A stretch of DNA of 64,000 bases from Oscillospiraceae bacterium (GCA_910575695.1 CAJTGJ010000001.1:1-64000); one strand, 5' to 3'. Positions 31,429 to 40,259 are shown, counted from the stretch's first letter. The notes: generated by a model not told the origin, from the letters alone. Program-made: numbers and translations.

Positions 31429-32817
31429 GTGGACAAGTTCAGAGAGTATGGCAAGACCGGCCTGTACCGTTTCAACACAGGCTGGATATATGAGGAATTC
31501 CTGCGGGAACTGCAGGGACGCAGGGGCGTGGAAGTCTACAAGGAGATGTCCGAAAACGACGATATTATCGGTGCCATCCTGTTCGCCACCGAAATGCTGA
31601 TGCGTCAAAGCGACTGGAGCATCCAGGAGGCTGGTACCACGCAGCGGGACCTGAACGCGGCGGAGTTCGTGCGCACGTGCATGGATGATATGGAGGAAAC
31701 CTGGAGCGAGTTTATTTCCGAGGTGCTGTCGTTCCTCCCCTACGGCTGGAGCTACCACGAAATCGTCTACAAGCGGCGCATGGGGAACACCAGGAACCCG
31801 GAGACCCGCAGCAAGTACGACGATGGCCTCATAGGCTGGCGCAAGCTGCCGATCCGCTCCCAGGACACGCTCTGGGAATGGAAGTACGATGAGCGCGACA
31901 ACCTGACCGGGCTGGTGCAGTGCGCCCCGCCCCTGTACGACCAGGTATTCATTCCGCTGGAAAAGGCCCTGCACTTCAAAACCAGGAGCCGGAAAAGCAA
32001 CCCGGAGGGACGGAGCATCCTGCGCAACAGCTACCGGGACTGGTATTTCAAGCGCCGGATACAGGAGATCGAGGGCATCGGCATCGAGCGCGACCTCGCC
32101 GGCCTGCCTGTTCTGATCGCCCCGGACGGTGTGGACATCTGGAGCGATGAATGCAAGGCGGAGCTGGCGAAAGCGGAGGCCATCGTGCGCAGCGTCCGCA
32201 GGGACGAGCGGGAGGGCATCGTCCTGGGCAACGGCTGGCAGTTCACCCTCACCTCCACCGGGGGGCGGCGGCAGTTCGATACCAACCAGATCATAGAGCG
32301 GTACGACACCCGCATGGCCATGACCGTGCTGGCGGACTTCGTGCTGCTGGGCCACCAGAACGTGGGCAGTTTTGCCCTTTCCAGCGACAAGACTGAGCTG
32401 TTCAGCGTGGCGCTGGGGGCTTTCCTCGACCTGATCTGCGAGGTGTTCAACAAACAGGCCATCCCCCGGCTGATCGATATCAACGGGGAGCATTTTGCCG
32501 GGATAACCGGCTACCCGACCCTGATCCACGGGGATATAGAGACGCAGAACCTCGGCGAACTGGGGCAGTTCGTATCTCAGATGGTCGGCATTGGCGCCAT
32601 CACCCCGGACAGTAGCATGGAGGCACATCTGCGCATGGCGGCGAACCTGCCGGAGATGGACCCGGAAACCACCTACGCGGCCACAGAGAGGCCCACAGAG
32701 CCGCCTCAAGGCCAGGAGGGGGAAGAACACGGCAAGGACCCGAAGCGGCCTGAGACAGCCGCAGGAGGCGGCGAGAAGGGCGATGACGGGGCCATGGAGC
32801 CGGAGGGCGGGGAATGA
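31429..32817 (+). CDS. Portal protein (DUF935-like)
   Basis: A 462-residue protein from a GTG at 31429 with AAAGGAGG upstream. The order after the large terminase, and segments such as YEEFLRELQGRRGVEVYKEM, ENDDIIGAILFATEMLM and LPYGWSYHEIVYKRR, fit the DUF935 portal family of Mu-like phages. The portal forms the dodecameric vertex ring through which DNA passes. The last 50 residues are Pro/Glu/Gly-rich and probably flexible. It overlaps the minor head gene by 4 nt. Confidence 0.82.
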   Translation: MDKFREYGKTGLYRFNTGWIYEEFLRELQGRRGVEVYKEMSENDDIIGAILFATEMLMRQSDWSIQEAGTTQRDLNAAEFVRTCMDDMEETWSEFISEVLSFLPYGWSYHEIVYKRRMGNTRNPETRSKYDDGLIGWRKLPIRSQDTLWEWKYDERDNLTGLVQCAPPLYDQVFIPLEKALHFKTRSRKSNPEGRSILRNSYRDWYFKRRIQEIEGIGIERDLAGLPVLIAPDGVDIWSDECKAELAKAEAIVRSVRRDEREGIVLGNGWQFTLTSTGGRRQFDTNQIIERYDTRMAMTVLADFVLLGHQNVGSFALSSDKTELFSVALGAFLDLICEVFNKQAIPRLIDINGEHFAGITGYPTLIHGDIETQNLGELGQFVSQMVGIGAITPDSSMEAHLRMAANLPEMDPETTYAATERPTEPPQGQEGEEHGKDPKRPETAAGGGEKGDDGAMEPEGGE

Positions 32818-33755
32818 TACGCTTCACAAAGGCAAAGGCCACTCCGCCAAGGCCGAAGAGACCGAGCGGCGGGAAAAAGGCCACGCTGGATAAGTTAAGG
32901 GCCTTTCTGTCCCAGGCGGAGCCGGATGTCGTAGAAATCCTGATGTCCGGCTTCAGCACACAGCAGAACACGGTGACCTATAAGGAACTCCGGGAAGCCT
33001 ACCTCGCTGGTGGTATCTCCCAACAGCAGTTTGAGAAATGGCAGGAGGACTACACGAAGCTGATCACCGTCACACTCTCCCCCCGGTGGAAAGCGGCGGC
33101 AGCGGCGGCGGCACAGGAAGTGAGGGCGAAATACCCGTACTTCCTTTACGATCCGGACACCAGCGCCGGGATGTCTTTTCTCAGGCAGCACGGCGCGGAA
33201 CTGGTGACCAACATTGTGCAGGAACAGAGGGACGCCTTGAACGCGATCATTCAGCACGTCAGCGGATACACCAATATCACCCCGGACGAAGCGGCCCGCA
33301 TCATACGACCCTGTGTTGGCCTGACAAAGCCGCAGGCCCTGGCGAACGTCCGATACCGGGAGGCTGTGAAGCAGGCGTACATCAAGGCCCACCCGCACGG
33401 GAAGCCGGAAACGGCAGAGAAGCGGGCGGCGGACGCTGCGGCCCGTTATGCGGCGCGCCAGCACCGATATAGGGCGCAGAACATCGCCCGCACAGAGCTT
33501 GCCTTTGCCTACAACGCCGGTGCCTACGGCGCGACCAAGGATGCCCAGGCGCAAGGCTATGTTGGGGACTGCGCAAAGGTCTGGCTCACCGCTTACGATG
33601 AGCGCGTCTGCCCGATCTGCTCAGCGATGGACGATGAGCGCCGCAACATGGATGAGGCGTTCAGCAACGGGAAACTGCTTCCGCCCGGGCACCCATCCTG
33701 CCGCTGTGCTGTGGCCTATGAGGAAATCGAGAACACCAACCTGGCCCCAGGATAG
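32814..33755 (+). CDS. Minor head / head morphogenesis protein (Mu F-like)
   Basis: A 313-residue protein coupled to the portal gene. The C-terminal 100 residues carry the family landmark ARTELAFAYNAGAYGATKDA, then WLTAYDERVCPICSAMDDE and PPGHPSCRCAVAYEE, with conserved Cys and His that may bind metal. The N-terminal part is a helical portal-associated region (SGFSTQQNTVTYKELREAYL). These proteins bind the portal inside the procapsid. A terminator hairpin follows its stop. Confidence 0.85.
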   Translation: MIRFTKAKATPPRPKRPSGGKKATLDKLRAFLSQAEPDVVEILMSGFSTQQNTVTYKELREAYLAGGISQQQFEKWQEDYTKLITVTLSPRWKAAAAAAAQEVRAKYPYFLYDPDTSAGMSFLRQHGAELVTNIVQEQRDALNAIIQHVSGYTNITPDEAARIIRPCVGLTKPQALANVRYREAVKQAYIKAHPHGKPETAEKRAADAAARYAARQHRYRAQNIARTELAFAYNAGAYGATKDAQAQGYVGDCAKVWLTAYDERVCPICSAMDDERRNMDEAFSNGKLLPPGHPSCRCAVAYEEIENTNLAPG

Positions 33756-33800
33756 GGCGGCAGGATAGCGGAACGCGCCCGCTTGGACAACATCGGTCAG

Positions 33801-33828
33801 CCGTCACTCGAAAGAGCGGCGGTTTTTT
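33801..33828 (+). terminator. Terminator within the head operon
   Basis: CCGTCACTC, GAAA tetraloop, GAGCGGCGG (one mismatch, one G-T pair), followed by six Ts at 33823-33828. It sits between minor head and protease genes in the middle of the late operon, so it probably sets relative expression by partial termination or is overcome by antitermination. Confidence 0.65.
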
Positions 33829-33854
33829 ACTGCCCGGCAAAGGAGGTGAGAGCT

Positions 33855-34307
33855 ATGAGCGCACAGACGTTTAACCAGATCACCAAGGCGCGACCGGAGC
33901 AGCTGCACAAGCTGACGGTCATGAAGTCGGACGATGAGCGGCGGCTTGTGTTCGGTTGGGCCAACGTGGCCGTCCGTGTGGACGGGGAGCAGATCGTGGA
34001 CTGGCAGGAGGACATCATTGACATTGAGGAGCTGGAGAAGGCCGCCTACGAGTACGTGGCGGAGTTCGGGACTGCCGGAGAGATGCACCAGCGCGGCGGT
34101 GTCGGGCATGTGATCGAGAGCGTCGTGTTCACGAAGGAAAAGGCGGAGGCGCTGGGGATTCCCCCAGACATCCTGCCGGAGGGCTGGTGGATAGGCTTCC
34201 AGATCACAGACGATGAGGTCTGGGATAAGGTAAAAAGCGGCGAATACCCGATGTTCAGCATCGAGGGCAAGGCCGTAAGGGAGCCAGTGGAAGGAGGTGA
34301 CAACTGA
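33855..34307 (+). CDS. XkdF-like capsid maturation protease
   Basis: 150 residues. The start is the ATG at 33855 after AAAGGAGG; upstream readings lack a site. The sequence VFGWANVAVRVDGEQIVDWQ then MHQRGGVGHVIESVVFTKEK and WWIGFQITDDEVWDKV matches the XkdF putative serine protease family, with His82 and the ESVVF strand as likely active-site region. It overlaps the scaffold gene by 1 nt, the usual protease-scaffold order. Expected to process head proteins during maturation. Confidence 0.75.
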   Translation: MSAQTFNQITKARPEQLHKLTVMKSDDERRLVFGWANVAVRVDGEQIVDWQEDIIDIEELEKAAYEYVAEFGTAGEMHQRGGVGHVIESVVFTKEKAEALGIPPDILPEGWWIGFQITDDEVWDKVKSGEYPMFSIEGKAVREPVEGGDN

Positions 34308-35545
34308 TGAAAACTAAGCTGAAGAACCTGTCCGTTACCAGCGTAGACCTCGTAGACCGGGGCGCGAACCCGGACGCGCACGTCCGCCTGTTCAAGCGCA
34401 AGGAGGCAGAGCCGGAGCGGGACCCGGACGCCAGCCTGTTCCAGAAGTTCATGGCGTGGTTGGCTAAGGGTTTCCAGGACGCGACCACGCCGGGCGGCGA
34501 GGAGGCCGCTGCTGGGGAAAACCCGGAGGGGACCGTGGAAAAGGAGGCGCAGACGTTCTCGGACAACATCACCAGGGAGCAGCTCAGAGAGGTTACCAAT
34601 GAGATGTTCGACAATTGCTATGCCCTTTCCGACAGCTTCTGCTCCATTATCTGCGACAAGGATATGGACACAGACGCGAAAGAGGCCATGATGCTGAAAA
34701 GCCTGGACGAATTCGCGCAGGCCGTCCGCGGCGCCGCATCGCAGTGGGCAAAGGGGCAGAAAGCCTCCGAGCCGGGAGAGCAGGACGGCATCCAGAAATC
34801 CGCAGCGCAGCAGGGCGCGCTGGCAAAGCTGCTGGGGCAGTATGGCCTCGGCGGAGAGCTGGCGCAAACAACACATGAGCCGAAAGGCGAAAAGGAGGAA
34901 ACAGACACCATGAAGATCGACAAGAGCAAGATGACCCAGGAGGAACAGGCCACCCTCGCCGAGTTTGAGAAGAAGTACGGCATCGCGGAACCCGCCGAGG
35001 GCGGCGGCACCCCTCCCGCTGATCCCGCCCCCGCTGGCGGCGTGGAGAAGCACGCGGAGTCCCCTGCGGCGCCGGAGCAGCCCGCCGTCCCCGCTGGCGG
35101 CGCTCTCCACCCGGACGTGGCGAAGGCCCTCTCCGACTTCGAGGCCATGAAGAAGCAGCAGACCGCTGAAATCGAGGCTTTGAAAAAGAGCCTGGAGGTG
35201 GAGCGACTGACGGCGCTGGCAAAGAAGTATGAGGTGCTGGGGAAGAAGGCCCCGGAGCTGGCCGAAAAGCTGTACGCGCTGAAGAAGGCGGGCGGCACGG
35301 TCTACGATGACTATGTGGCCCTGCTGGATGAGAGCGTGGCCGCAGTGACCAAGGGCGGGCTGTTCGGCGAAATCGGCAGCTCCCGCCAGGGGAGCGCCGG
35401 CACCGAGCAGACCATCGGTATCAAGGCGGCGGAGCTGGCCAAGTCCGCCCAGGGCGGCATGACCTCCACCGACGCCATCATCAAGGCGTTCGAGGAAAAC
35501 CCCGAACTGGCGGCGCAGTACGAAGCCGAATACTTCGGCAGATAA
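34307..35545 (+). CDS. Scaffold/protease-extension protein with nested scaffold gene
   Basis: 412 residues, ATG at 34307 overlapping the protease stop. The first 25 residues (NLSVTSVDLVDRGANPDAHV) are the extension normally found in XkdF proteins, so protease and extension appear split over two genes. A coiled, charged, Ala/Pro-rich region follows and the C-terminal third is scaffold-like (EIEALKKSLEVERLTALAKK). A strong internal ribosome binding site at 34891 precedes an in-frame ATG at 34910. Scaffolds guide capsid assembly and are then removed. Confidence 0.7.
   Translation: MKTKLKNLSVTSVDLVDRGANPDAHVRLFKRKEAEPERDPDASLFQKFMAWLAKGFQDATTPGGEEAAAGENPEGTVEKEAQTFSDNITREQLREVTNEMFDNCYALSDSFCSIICDKDMDTDAKEAMMLKSLDEFAQAVRGAASQWAKGQKASEPGEQDGIQKSAAQQGALAKLLGQYGLGGELAQTTHEPKGEKEETDTMKIDKSKMTQEEQATLAEFEKKYGIAEPAEGGGTPPADPAPAGGVEKHAESPAAPEQPAVPAGGALHPDVAKALSDFEAMKKQQTAEIEALKKSLEVERLTALAKKYEVLGKKAPELAEKLYALKKAGGTVYDDYVALLDESVAAVTKGGLFGEIGSSRQGSAGTEQTIGIKAAELAKSAQGGMTSTDAIIKAFEENPELAAQYEAEYFGR
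34910..35545 (+). CDS. Nested in-frame scaffold protein (internal start)
   Basis: AAAAGGAGG at 34890-34898, 11 nt before an ATG, lies inside the gene above and in the same frame. It would yield a 211-residue product beginning MKIDKSKMTQEEQATLAEF, holding the Pro-rich linker and the coiled-coil scaffold domain. The ribosome binding site is as good as those of real gene starts in this operon, and nested protease/scaffold pairs (lambda C/Nu3, Mu I/Z) are well known. Expected role: free scaffold core. Confidence 0.6.
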   Translation: MKIDKSKMTQEEQATLAEFEKKYGIAEPAEGGGTPPADPAPAGGVEKHAESPAAPEQPAVPAGGALHPDVAKALSDFEAMKKQQTAEIEALKKSLEVERLTALAKKYEVLGKKAPELAEKLYALKKAGGTVYDDYVALLDESVAAVTKGGLFGEIGSSRQGSAGTEQTIGIKAAELAKSAQGGMTSTDAIIKAFEENPELAAQYEAEYFGR

Positions 35546-35558
35546 GGAGGAGCGGGAA

Positions 35559-35975
35559 ATGAACGGCAAGCAGTATCTCAATGCGTTTATCAACAACACC
35601 GCCACCATCCGGGACGTTCTGGCGGCTGACGTGCAGGACGCGCCCCACAAGGTGCTGGCGTACAACACGGACGGCAAGCTGGCCCTCCCCGCCGCCGACG
35701 GTGACCCCGTCATCGGCATTATCCTCAGTGACGCACCCGCCAACGACAGCGGCGTGACCCCCTCCGGCGCGGAGGTCGATGTGCTGATCCGGCATATCGG
35801 GCTGGCGGAGGCTGGTGCGGCGGTGGCGAAGGGCGACTTCCTGACCGCGGCCACGAACGGCACCGTCCGCAAGGCGGCGGCAGGGGAGTACATTCTCGGC
35901 ATCGCCATGACGGCGGCAACTGCGGCCGGGGAACTGACCCAGGTGTACATCACCCACGGCGGCTACGCGAAATAA
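35559..35975 (+). CDS. Capsid decoration protein (DUF2190-like)
   Basis: 138 residues with AAGGAGG ahead. The beta-rich sequence HKVLAYNTDGKLALPAADGD then VIGIILSDAPAND and LIRHIGLAEAGAAVAKGDFL is typical of small head-decoration or cement proteins encoded just before the major capsid gene. It would bind the outside of the expanded head. Confidence 0.75.
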   Translation: MNGKQYLNAFINNTATIRDVLAADVQDAPHKVLAYNTDGKLALPAADGDPVIGIILSDAPANDSGVTPSGAEVDVLIRHIGLAEAGAAVAKGDFLTAATNGTVRKAAAGEYILGIAMTAATAAGELTQVYITHGGYAK

Positions 35976-35994
35976 CGAAAAGGAGGACTAAACA

Positions 35995-37038
35995 ATGCCT
36001 ATGACCACACAGGAACTGGCGGCTTCCATCCAGAAGGGGATTTTCAAGCCGCATATCTACCTCACCAACGTGTGCCTGTCCTATTTCCAGAACATGGGCG
36101 GCTTCGTTGCCCGCAAGGTGTTCCCCATCGTTCCCGTCCCCACGTCCTCGGCCCACTACTACGAGTTCGACAAGGGCGACCTGGCGCGGGATAACATGGC
36201 CCGGAAGCCGGAGTTTGGCCACGTCTCCCCTGGCATCTACGGCAAGCGGGACAAGTTCTACCACTGCGAGGTCGACCAGGTCATCACCGGGGTGGATCAG
36301 ATTTCCACGCTGGACTTCCAGCGCACCAACGCCCCCGCAGTCATCGACCCCCGGCGCAGCAAGGTGCGTTGGGTGGCCGAACAGATGAACATCCACCTTG
36401 ACCGCATCTGGGCCGGGAAGTACTTCAACCCCCAAAGCTGGACGCACGTCTACACGGGCGTGAACACCGGCACCCCCGGCGCGGATCAGTTCTACTGCTT
36501 CGACAACGCCAACAGCGACCCCGTGACCTTCTTCAGCCAGATTCGGAACAGGATGCTCCTGGCGGGCCTGCGCAAGCCGAACAAGATGGTGCTGGGGGCC
36601 AACGTATACATCGCCCTGACGGTGAACCCCTCCATCCTGGAGCGCATCAAGTACCAAGGCAGCGAGGCCAACCCCGCCAACGTGACCCCCAACGTCCTCG
36701 CCCAGCTGTTCGGGCTGGATGAGATCGTCATCGCGGAGAGCGTATATAACGCCGCGCCCTACGGAGCGCCGGACGATATGCGCTTCATCTGTAACCCGGA
36801 CGATGCCCTGCTGACCTACACCACCGCCAGCCCCAGCATCGATGAGCCCTCCGCGGGCTACACCTTCACCTGGGATATGCTGGGCAACGGGCAGTACACC
36901 AGCGTCCAGCAGTACCCCGGCGAGGCCGCGACCCATACGGAATTCATCGAGGGGCTGCTCTGCACCGACCCCGAAATCACGTCCACCGACCTGGGTGTGT
37001 TTTTGAAGGGAGCGGTCAGCGACAGCTTCACCGCGTAA
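35995..37038 (+). CDS. Major capsid protein
   Basis: 347 residues with AAAGGAGG upstream. The segments FKPHIYLTNVCLSYFQNMGG, EFDKGDLARDNMARKPEFGH and KMVLGANVYIALTVNPSILE are in the order and spacing of Mu/HK97-fold capsid proteins, and its place after protease, scaffold and decoration genes is standard. There is no obvious cleavage site near the N-terminus. It should form the hexamers and pentamers of the icosahedral head. Confidence 0.85.
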   Translation: MPMTTQELAASIQKGIFKPHIYLTNVCLSYFQNMGGFVARKVFPIVPVPTSSAHYYEFDKGDLARDNMARKPEFGHVSPGIYGKRDKFYHCEVDQVITGVDQISTLDFQRTNAPAVIDPRRSKVRWVAEQMNIHLDRIWAGKYFNPQSWTHVYTGVNTGTPGADQFYCFDNANSDPVTFFSQIRNRMLLAGLRKPNKMVLGANVYIALTVNPSILERIKYQGSEANPANVTPNVLAQLFGLDEIVIAESVYNAAPYGAPDDMRFICNPDDALLTYTTASPSIDEPSAGYTFTWDMLGNGQYTSVQQYPGEAATHTEFIEGLLCTDPEITSTDLGVFLKGAVSDSFTA

Positions 37039-37053
37039 AGGAGGAACCAGACT

Positions 37054-37527
37054 ATGGCGTACATTGCGAACAAACCCGTGCGCTTCGACCGCGACTATAA
37101 GGTCGGAGAGGTCATCCCGGACACGGTCATCTCTTCCGGCATGACCCGCAAGCTGATGGAGATGGGCAGAATCCTCCACGTAGATCTTCCGGCCCCCGGC
37201 GGCAATGCGGAGGATTCCCCCTCTCCCGCGCCGGAGGACACGCAGGGCGGCGCAGGGGGCGAGGGTGGTACGATCACCCCGAAGGATGCAGACCCCCCCG
37301 CAGAGGGCGCAGAGAGCGCCCCTGGCGGCGATTCCGGCACGGGTGAGGCAACCACCCGGCTGGACGGCGAAAACCCGCAGGACGGGGCTGGGAGCGGCGC
37401 AGAGGGCGGCCTGACAGTCGAGGACTTGATTGCAGGAACTGTCGGAGAATTCGTCTGCGATACCTGCGGCAGGGCTTTCCAGACACAGCAAGGTCTCGCC
37501 GCACATACCCGGTCGCATAAGGACTGA
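37054..37527 (+). CDS. Head protein with disordered linker and C2H2 zinc finger
   Basis: 157 residues with AAAGGAGG ahead. Residues 1-48 form a small domain (RFDRDYKVGEVIPDTVISSG). Residues 49-115 are a Gly/Pro/Glu-rich low-complexity linker. The last 25 residues read VCDTCGRAFQTQQGLAAHTR then SHKD, a classical C-x2-C-x12-H-x3-H zinc finger. Such fingers are common in eukaryotes and rare in phage head proteins. A beta-strand N-domain after the capsid gene suggests a head-completion or head-associated DNA-binding protein. Confidence 0.65.
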   Translation: MAYIANKPVRFDRDYKVGEVIPDTVISSGMTRKLMEMGRILHVDLPAPGGNAEDSPSPAPEDTQGGAGGEGGTITPKDADPPAEGAESAPGGDSGTGEATTRLDGENPQDGAGSGAEGGLTVEDLIAGTVGEFVCDTCGRAFQTQQGLAAHTRSHKD

Positions 37528-37538
37528 GGGACACGACC

Positions 37539-37988
37539 ATGACCTACAGCTACGACCCAACACAGATCCGTGCCAGGGGCAAAGACCAGATGCGCTTTGA
37601 ACTTGGGGACACACAGACCGATGGCGGGGCGGACACCTGTGCGCTGGCCGATGAGGAATACGAGGCCGTGCTTGCAGGTCTGAAAGCGGGCAAGAAGGCG
37701 TGGCTGTGCGCCAAGCTGGCCGTCCTGGAGGCAATCCTGTTCAAGATGAGCTACCAGGTGGACACCCGCATAGACGTCCTGCAATACGGCTTCGGAGACC
37801 GGGCGGAGCGGTGGCAGAAGATGTATGACGCTTTGAAGAAGCAGATACTCGCCACCGCCTCCATCCCGACCCTCGCCCCGTCTATCACCGAAACGCCCCC
37901 ATACTTCCACAAGGGGATGGAGGAAAACCCGAGAGCCTGTCACGGCGCGGGCGGCCCTCCGTCCCCTTTCCGCAAAATGACCACATAG
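37539..37988 (+). CDS. Head-tail connector protein
   Basis: 149 residues with a weak GAGGGAC site. The first half (SYDPTQIRARGKDQMRFELG; DEEYEAVLAGLKAGKKAWLC) is the helical connector fold (gp6/DUF1320-like) found after capsid genes. The last 40 residues are proline-rich and poorly conserved. It probably forms the first ring beneath the portal. Confidence 0.6.
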   Translation: MTYSYDPTQIRARGKDQMRFELGDTQTDGGADTCALADEEYEAVLAGLKAGKKAWLCAKLAVLEAILFKMSYQVDTRIDVLQYGFGDRAERWQKMYDALKKQILATASIPTLAPSITETPPYFHKGMEENPRACHGAGGPPSPFRKMTT

Positions 37989-37999
37989 GGGGGCGGAAA

Positions 38000-38356
38000 A
38001 TGTTCTCAGGGGCAATCCACATGATGCCGGGACAGGAGTTTCGCACATTCACGGTCTACCGGGACGGAGAGCACAAAACCGCCAGCGGCAGAGTTATCTC
38101 AAACGGCGCGGAACCCATCGGGGAAATCCGCGCCGTTCTCGCTGCGGCAAAGCCGGAGGAAACCCTGCGCTGGCGGCAGCTTGAACACCCCGTGTCCCAT
38201 AAGATCATCCAGCAGGGAACGGCGGCGTTTGAGATAAAGCCCGGAGATTCCCTGATGCATGGCGAGCGGAGATACATCATCCAGACGGCCCCATACAACC
38301 CTGGAGGGCTGAACCACTGGACGATCTACTACTGCGATGAAAGGAGCGACATCTGA
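38000..38356 (+). CDS. Head closure protein
   Basis: 118 residues. A small beta barrel is suggested by GQEFRTFTVYRDGEHKTASG and QGTAAFEIKPGDSLMHGERR, like SPP1 gp16 or XkdH stoppers. It overlaps the next gene's ATG by 1 nt. The position after the connector gene supports the call; sequence alone does not prove it. Confidence 0.55.
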   Translation: MFSGAIHMMPGQEFRTFTVYRDGEHKTASGRVISNGAEPIGEIRAVLAAAKPEETLRWRQLEHPVSHKIIQQGTAAFEIKPGDSLMHGERRYIIQTAPYNPGGLNHWTIYYCDERSDI

Positions 38357-38838
38357 TGCCCACAAGCCAGCAGAGCACCGGCAGGGCCTGGGGCAATGCC
38401 TCCCAGGTCATCGGCAAGACGGTGGCCGCCACGCTCAAGGGCGTGCAGAAGGAGGTCGCGCAGCGGACATACCGTGCAAGCAACGAATTGCGTAGCGCCT
38501 CCCTCCGCGTCCTGCGGGGGCAGCGGTCCGGGAAGAAGTACCGGGTGCCGAATACGAGCAGGTCCTACACGGCGTCCGCACCAGGGGAGCCGCCCGCCGT
38601 GCGCACAGGCGCGTTTCGCCTTTCTTGGGGCGCGCACGTCCACGTGGAAAAGAAGGACACACGTTTCCGGGCGGTGGCCGCCATTGAGAGCAGGGAGCGG
38701 GCCGGCGGTCGGCTGCTTGGCGAGATGCTGGAGAACGGGACCGGCAGGATGAAGCCGCGCCCGTACAAGCAGGCTGTCATTAACATGGCGCTGCCGAAGG
38801 TAAAGGCAATCTACAAAAAGCCCTATAAGGGCGGTTAG
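38356..38838 (+). CDS. HK97 gp10-like tail completion protein
   Basis: 160 residues, basic. The segment ASNELRSASLRVLRGQRSGK then SRSYTASAPGEPPAVRTGAF is the hallmark of gp10/XkdI-type proteins, followed by GRLLGEMLENGTGRMKPRPY. It probably links head and tail or caps the tail tube. Coupled to the head-closure gene. Confidence 0.7.
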   Translation: MPTSQQSTGRAWGNASQVIGKTVAATLKGVQKEVAQRTYRASNELRSASLRVLRGQRSGKKYRVPNTSRSYTASAPGEPPAVRTGAFRLSWGAHVHVEKKDTRFRAVAAIESRERAGGRLLGEMLENGTGRMKPRPYKQAVINMALPKVKAIYKKPYKGG

Positions 38839-38849
38839 GAGGACAGGCG

Positions 38850-39143
38850 ATGGCGCTTATCATGAACGCGACCCATCAGGAGTTCGACCTTGCGCAGGTC
38901 GGGCGCGGAGACTGCATCCGCGTCAAGCGGGCTGGGGATACCACGGCCAGAAACGGCTTCATCACCGAGGCTACGGCAACCAGGCTGCGGATTTTGTACT
39001 GCAACACGCAGAACAACGCCAGCAGCTACCTCGACATCACCGCGGCCGACGTGGCCATCGGTGTGTGGGAAATCTACTGGACGCGGGACTTCCAGACGGT
39101 CAACTATGAGTGCAACGCCCCGCAGACCGGGGACGGGGCATGA
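38850..39143 (+). CDS. Small head-tail joining or tail protein, 97 aa
   Basis: GGAGGAC precedes the ATG. A small beta-rich protein (RVKRAGDTTARNGFITEATA; LRILYCNTQNNASSYLDITA) in the region where neck proteins are encoded. No named family is recognised. It overlaps the next gene by 4 nt. Confidence 0.55.
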   Translation: MALIMNATHQEFDLAQVGRGDCIRVKRAGDTTARNGFITEATATRLRILYCNTQNNASSYLDITAADVAIGVWEIYWTRDFQTVNYECNAPQTGDGA

Positions 39144-40087
39144 GCGGCGGGCTTCGCCAGCTCCTGCTCCAGCAGATAACCGGGGACGAACAGATGGGCG
39201 GGATGCTGGCGCGTTACAACGAGGCTCCCGCCGTTTTCTACCAGAAAGCCCCCAGCGACAGCCGCCCCGGTTGGGGCAGTCCCAGATACCCCCGGATGGA
39301 CTTCAACGTGGATATGCGCCACGACCCGGAGCGCAAGACCGAGGGGACGCTGACGGTCAACATCTGGTGTACCAGCGAATGCCCGGCAGTAGGGGGCCTC
39401 GACCCGGACAGAGCCATCGAACAGAGGCTTCTGGAGCTGGTGTCCGGGGTGTTCTACACAGACGGGAACCGGGAGACTTTCTGCGCGGAGTGGGAGCGGT
39501 CGGACGAATTTCTGTACGAGAGCGGGGAAAAAAGCAACAACACGCCCCCGGAGGTATACGGGCTGACCGTGACCTTTTCCATTATGGCGTTCCCGGAGCA
39601 GATCACGACCACCCCGGACCCGATACAGGGGCTGAACGCATGGACGAAGCGGTACTTCCCAAAGATGACCGCTATCGCCTATGACGATACGCCGCCCGTG
39701 TGGAAGCCTACGGACGATAACCCGGCCATCTACTGGCGCTTCACAGGTACATCCAGCACGAACCGCCAAAGCTACGCCGTCACCTGGTACACCGGGACGT
39801 TTGCGGCGCACATCATCGCGGAGAGCGTACCGGAGCGCAACAAATGGACAAAGGCCATCATCGAGCGGGCGCAGCTTGACGGGGAGGTCATTCTGGCCGA
39901 TACCAGCCCGATGTTTATCAACCGGATAGCCTTGCGGCACGGCGCAGACCCCCTGCGGGACGGACAGCTGGAACTGACCGGGCAATACGGCGCGCTTCGG
40001 GTGGAGGATGCCCAGATGCGGCTGCTCCACCCATACGGCAATTTGGCGAACAGCCAGGAATCACAAAAAGCGAAAAAGGAGGGTTAA
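39140..40087 (+). CDS. Tail terminator-like structural protein, 315 aa
   Basis: The ATG at 39140 overlaps the previous stop. The sequence begins MSGGLRQLLLQQITGDEQMG and has a beta-rich core (GTLTVNIWCTSECPAVGGLD; VTFSIMAFPEQITTTPDPIQ). It lies immediately ahead of the sheath, where tail terminator or connector genes (XkdJ-like) are encoded, but is longer than usual, perhaps with an added domain after residue 170. The function is inferred from position. Confidence 0.5.
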   Translation: MSGGLRQLLLQQITGDEQMGGMLARYNEAPAVFYQKAPSDSRPGWGSPRYPRMDFNVDMRHDPERKTEGTLTVNIWCTSECPAVGGLDPDRAIEQRLLELVSGVFYTDGNRETFCAEWERSDEFLYESGEKSNNTPPEVYGLTVTFSIMAFPEQITTTPDPIQGLNAWTKRYFPKMTAIAYDDTPPVWKPTDDNPAIYWRFTGTSSTNRQSYAVTWYTGTFAAHIIAESVPERNKWTKAIIERAQLDGEVILADTSPMFINRIALRHGADPLRDGQLELTGQYGALRVEDAQMRLLHPYGNLANSQESQKAKKEG

Positions 40088-40091
40088 CCCA

Positions 40092-40259
40092 ATGGAGGCA
40101 ACCTACAAAGCGACAGAGCTGGCGGCGCAGTCCCGCCCCCTGTTCGGTACGACCCCGGAGGTAGTCAGCGTGGCGCTCCGGGAGGCGGGCAAAAAGGCCG
40201 CCACCGTGACGGAGGCGAAGGCCATCGTTGCGGCGTTTTTGGAGAGGGAGGTTAAGTAA
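40092..40259 (+). CDS. Small protein before the tail sheath, 55 aa
   Basis: AAAAAGGAGG precedes the ATG at 40092. The reading MEATYKATELAAQSRPLFGT ends LEREVK and its TAA abuts the sheath ATG with no gap, so translation is coupled. It resembles small XkdJ-region proteins without a known role. Confidence 0.6.
   Translation: MEATYKATELAAQSRPLFGTTPEVVSVALREAGKKAATVTEAKAIVAAFLEREVK

Noticed and set aside
35950..37734. Minus-strand open frames opposite the capsid genes
   Set aside because: They are shadows of the strongly supported capsid and connector genes.
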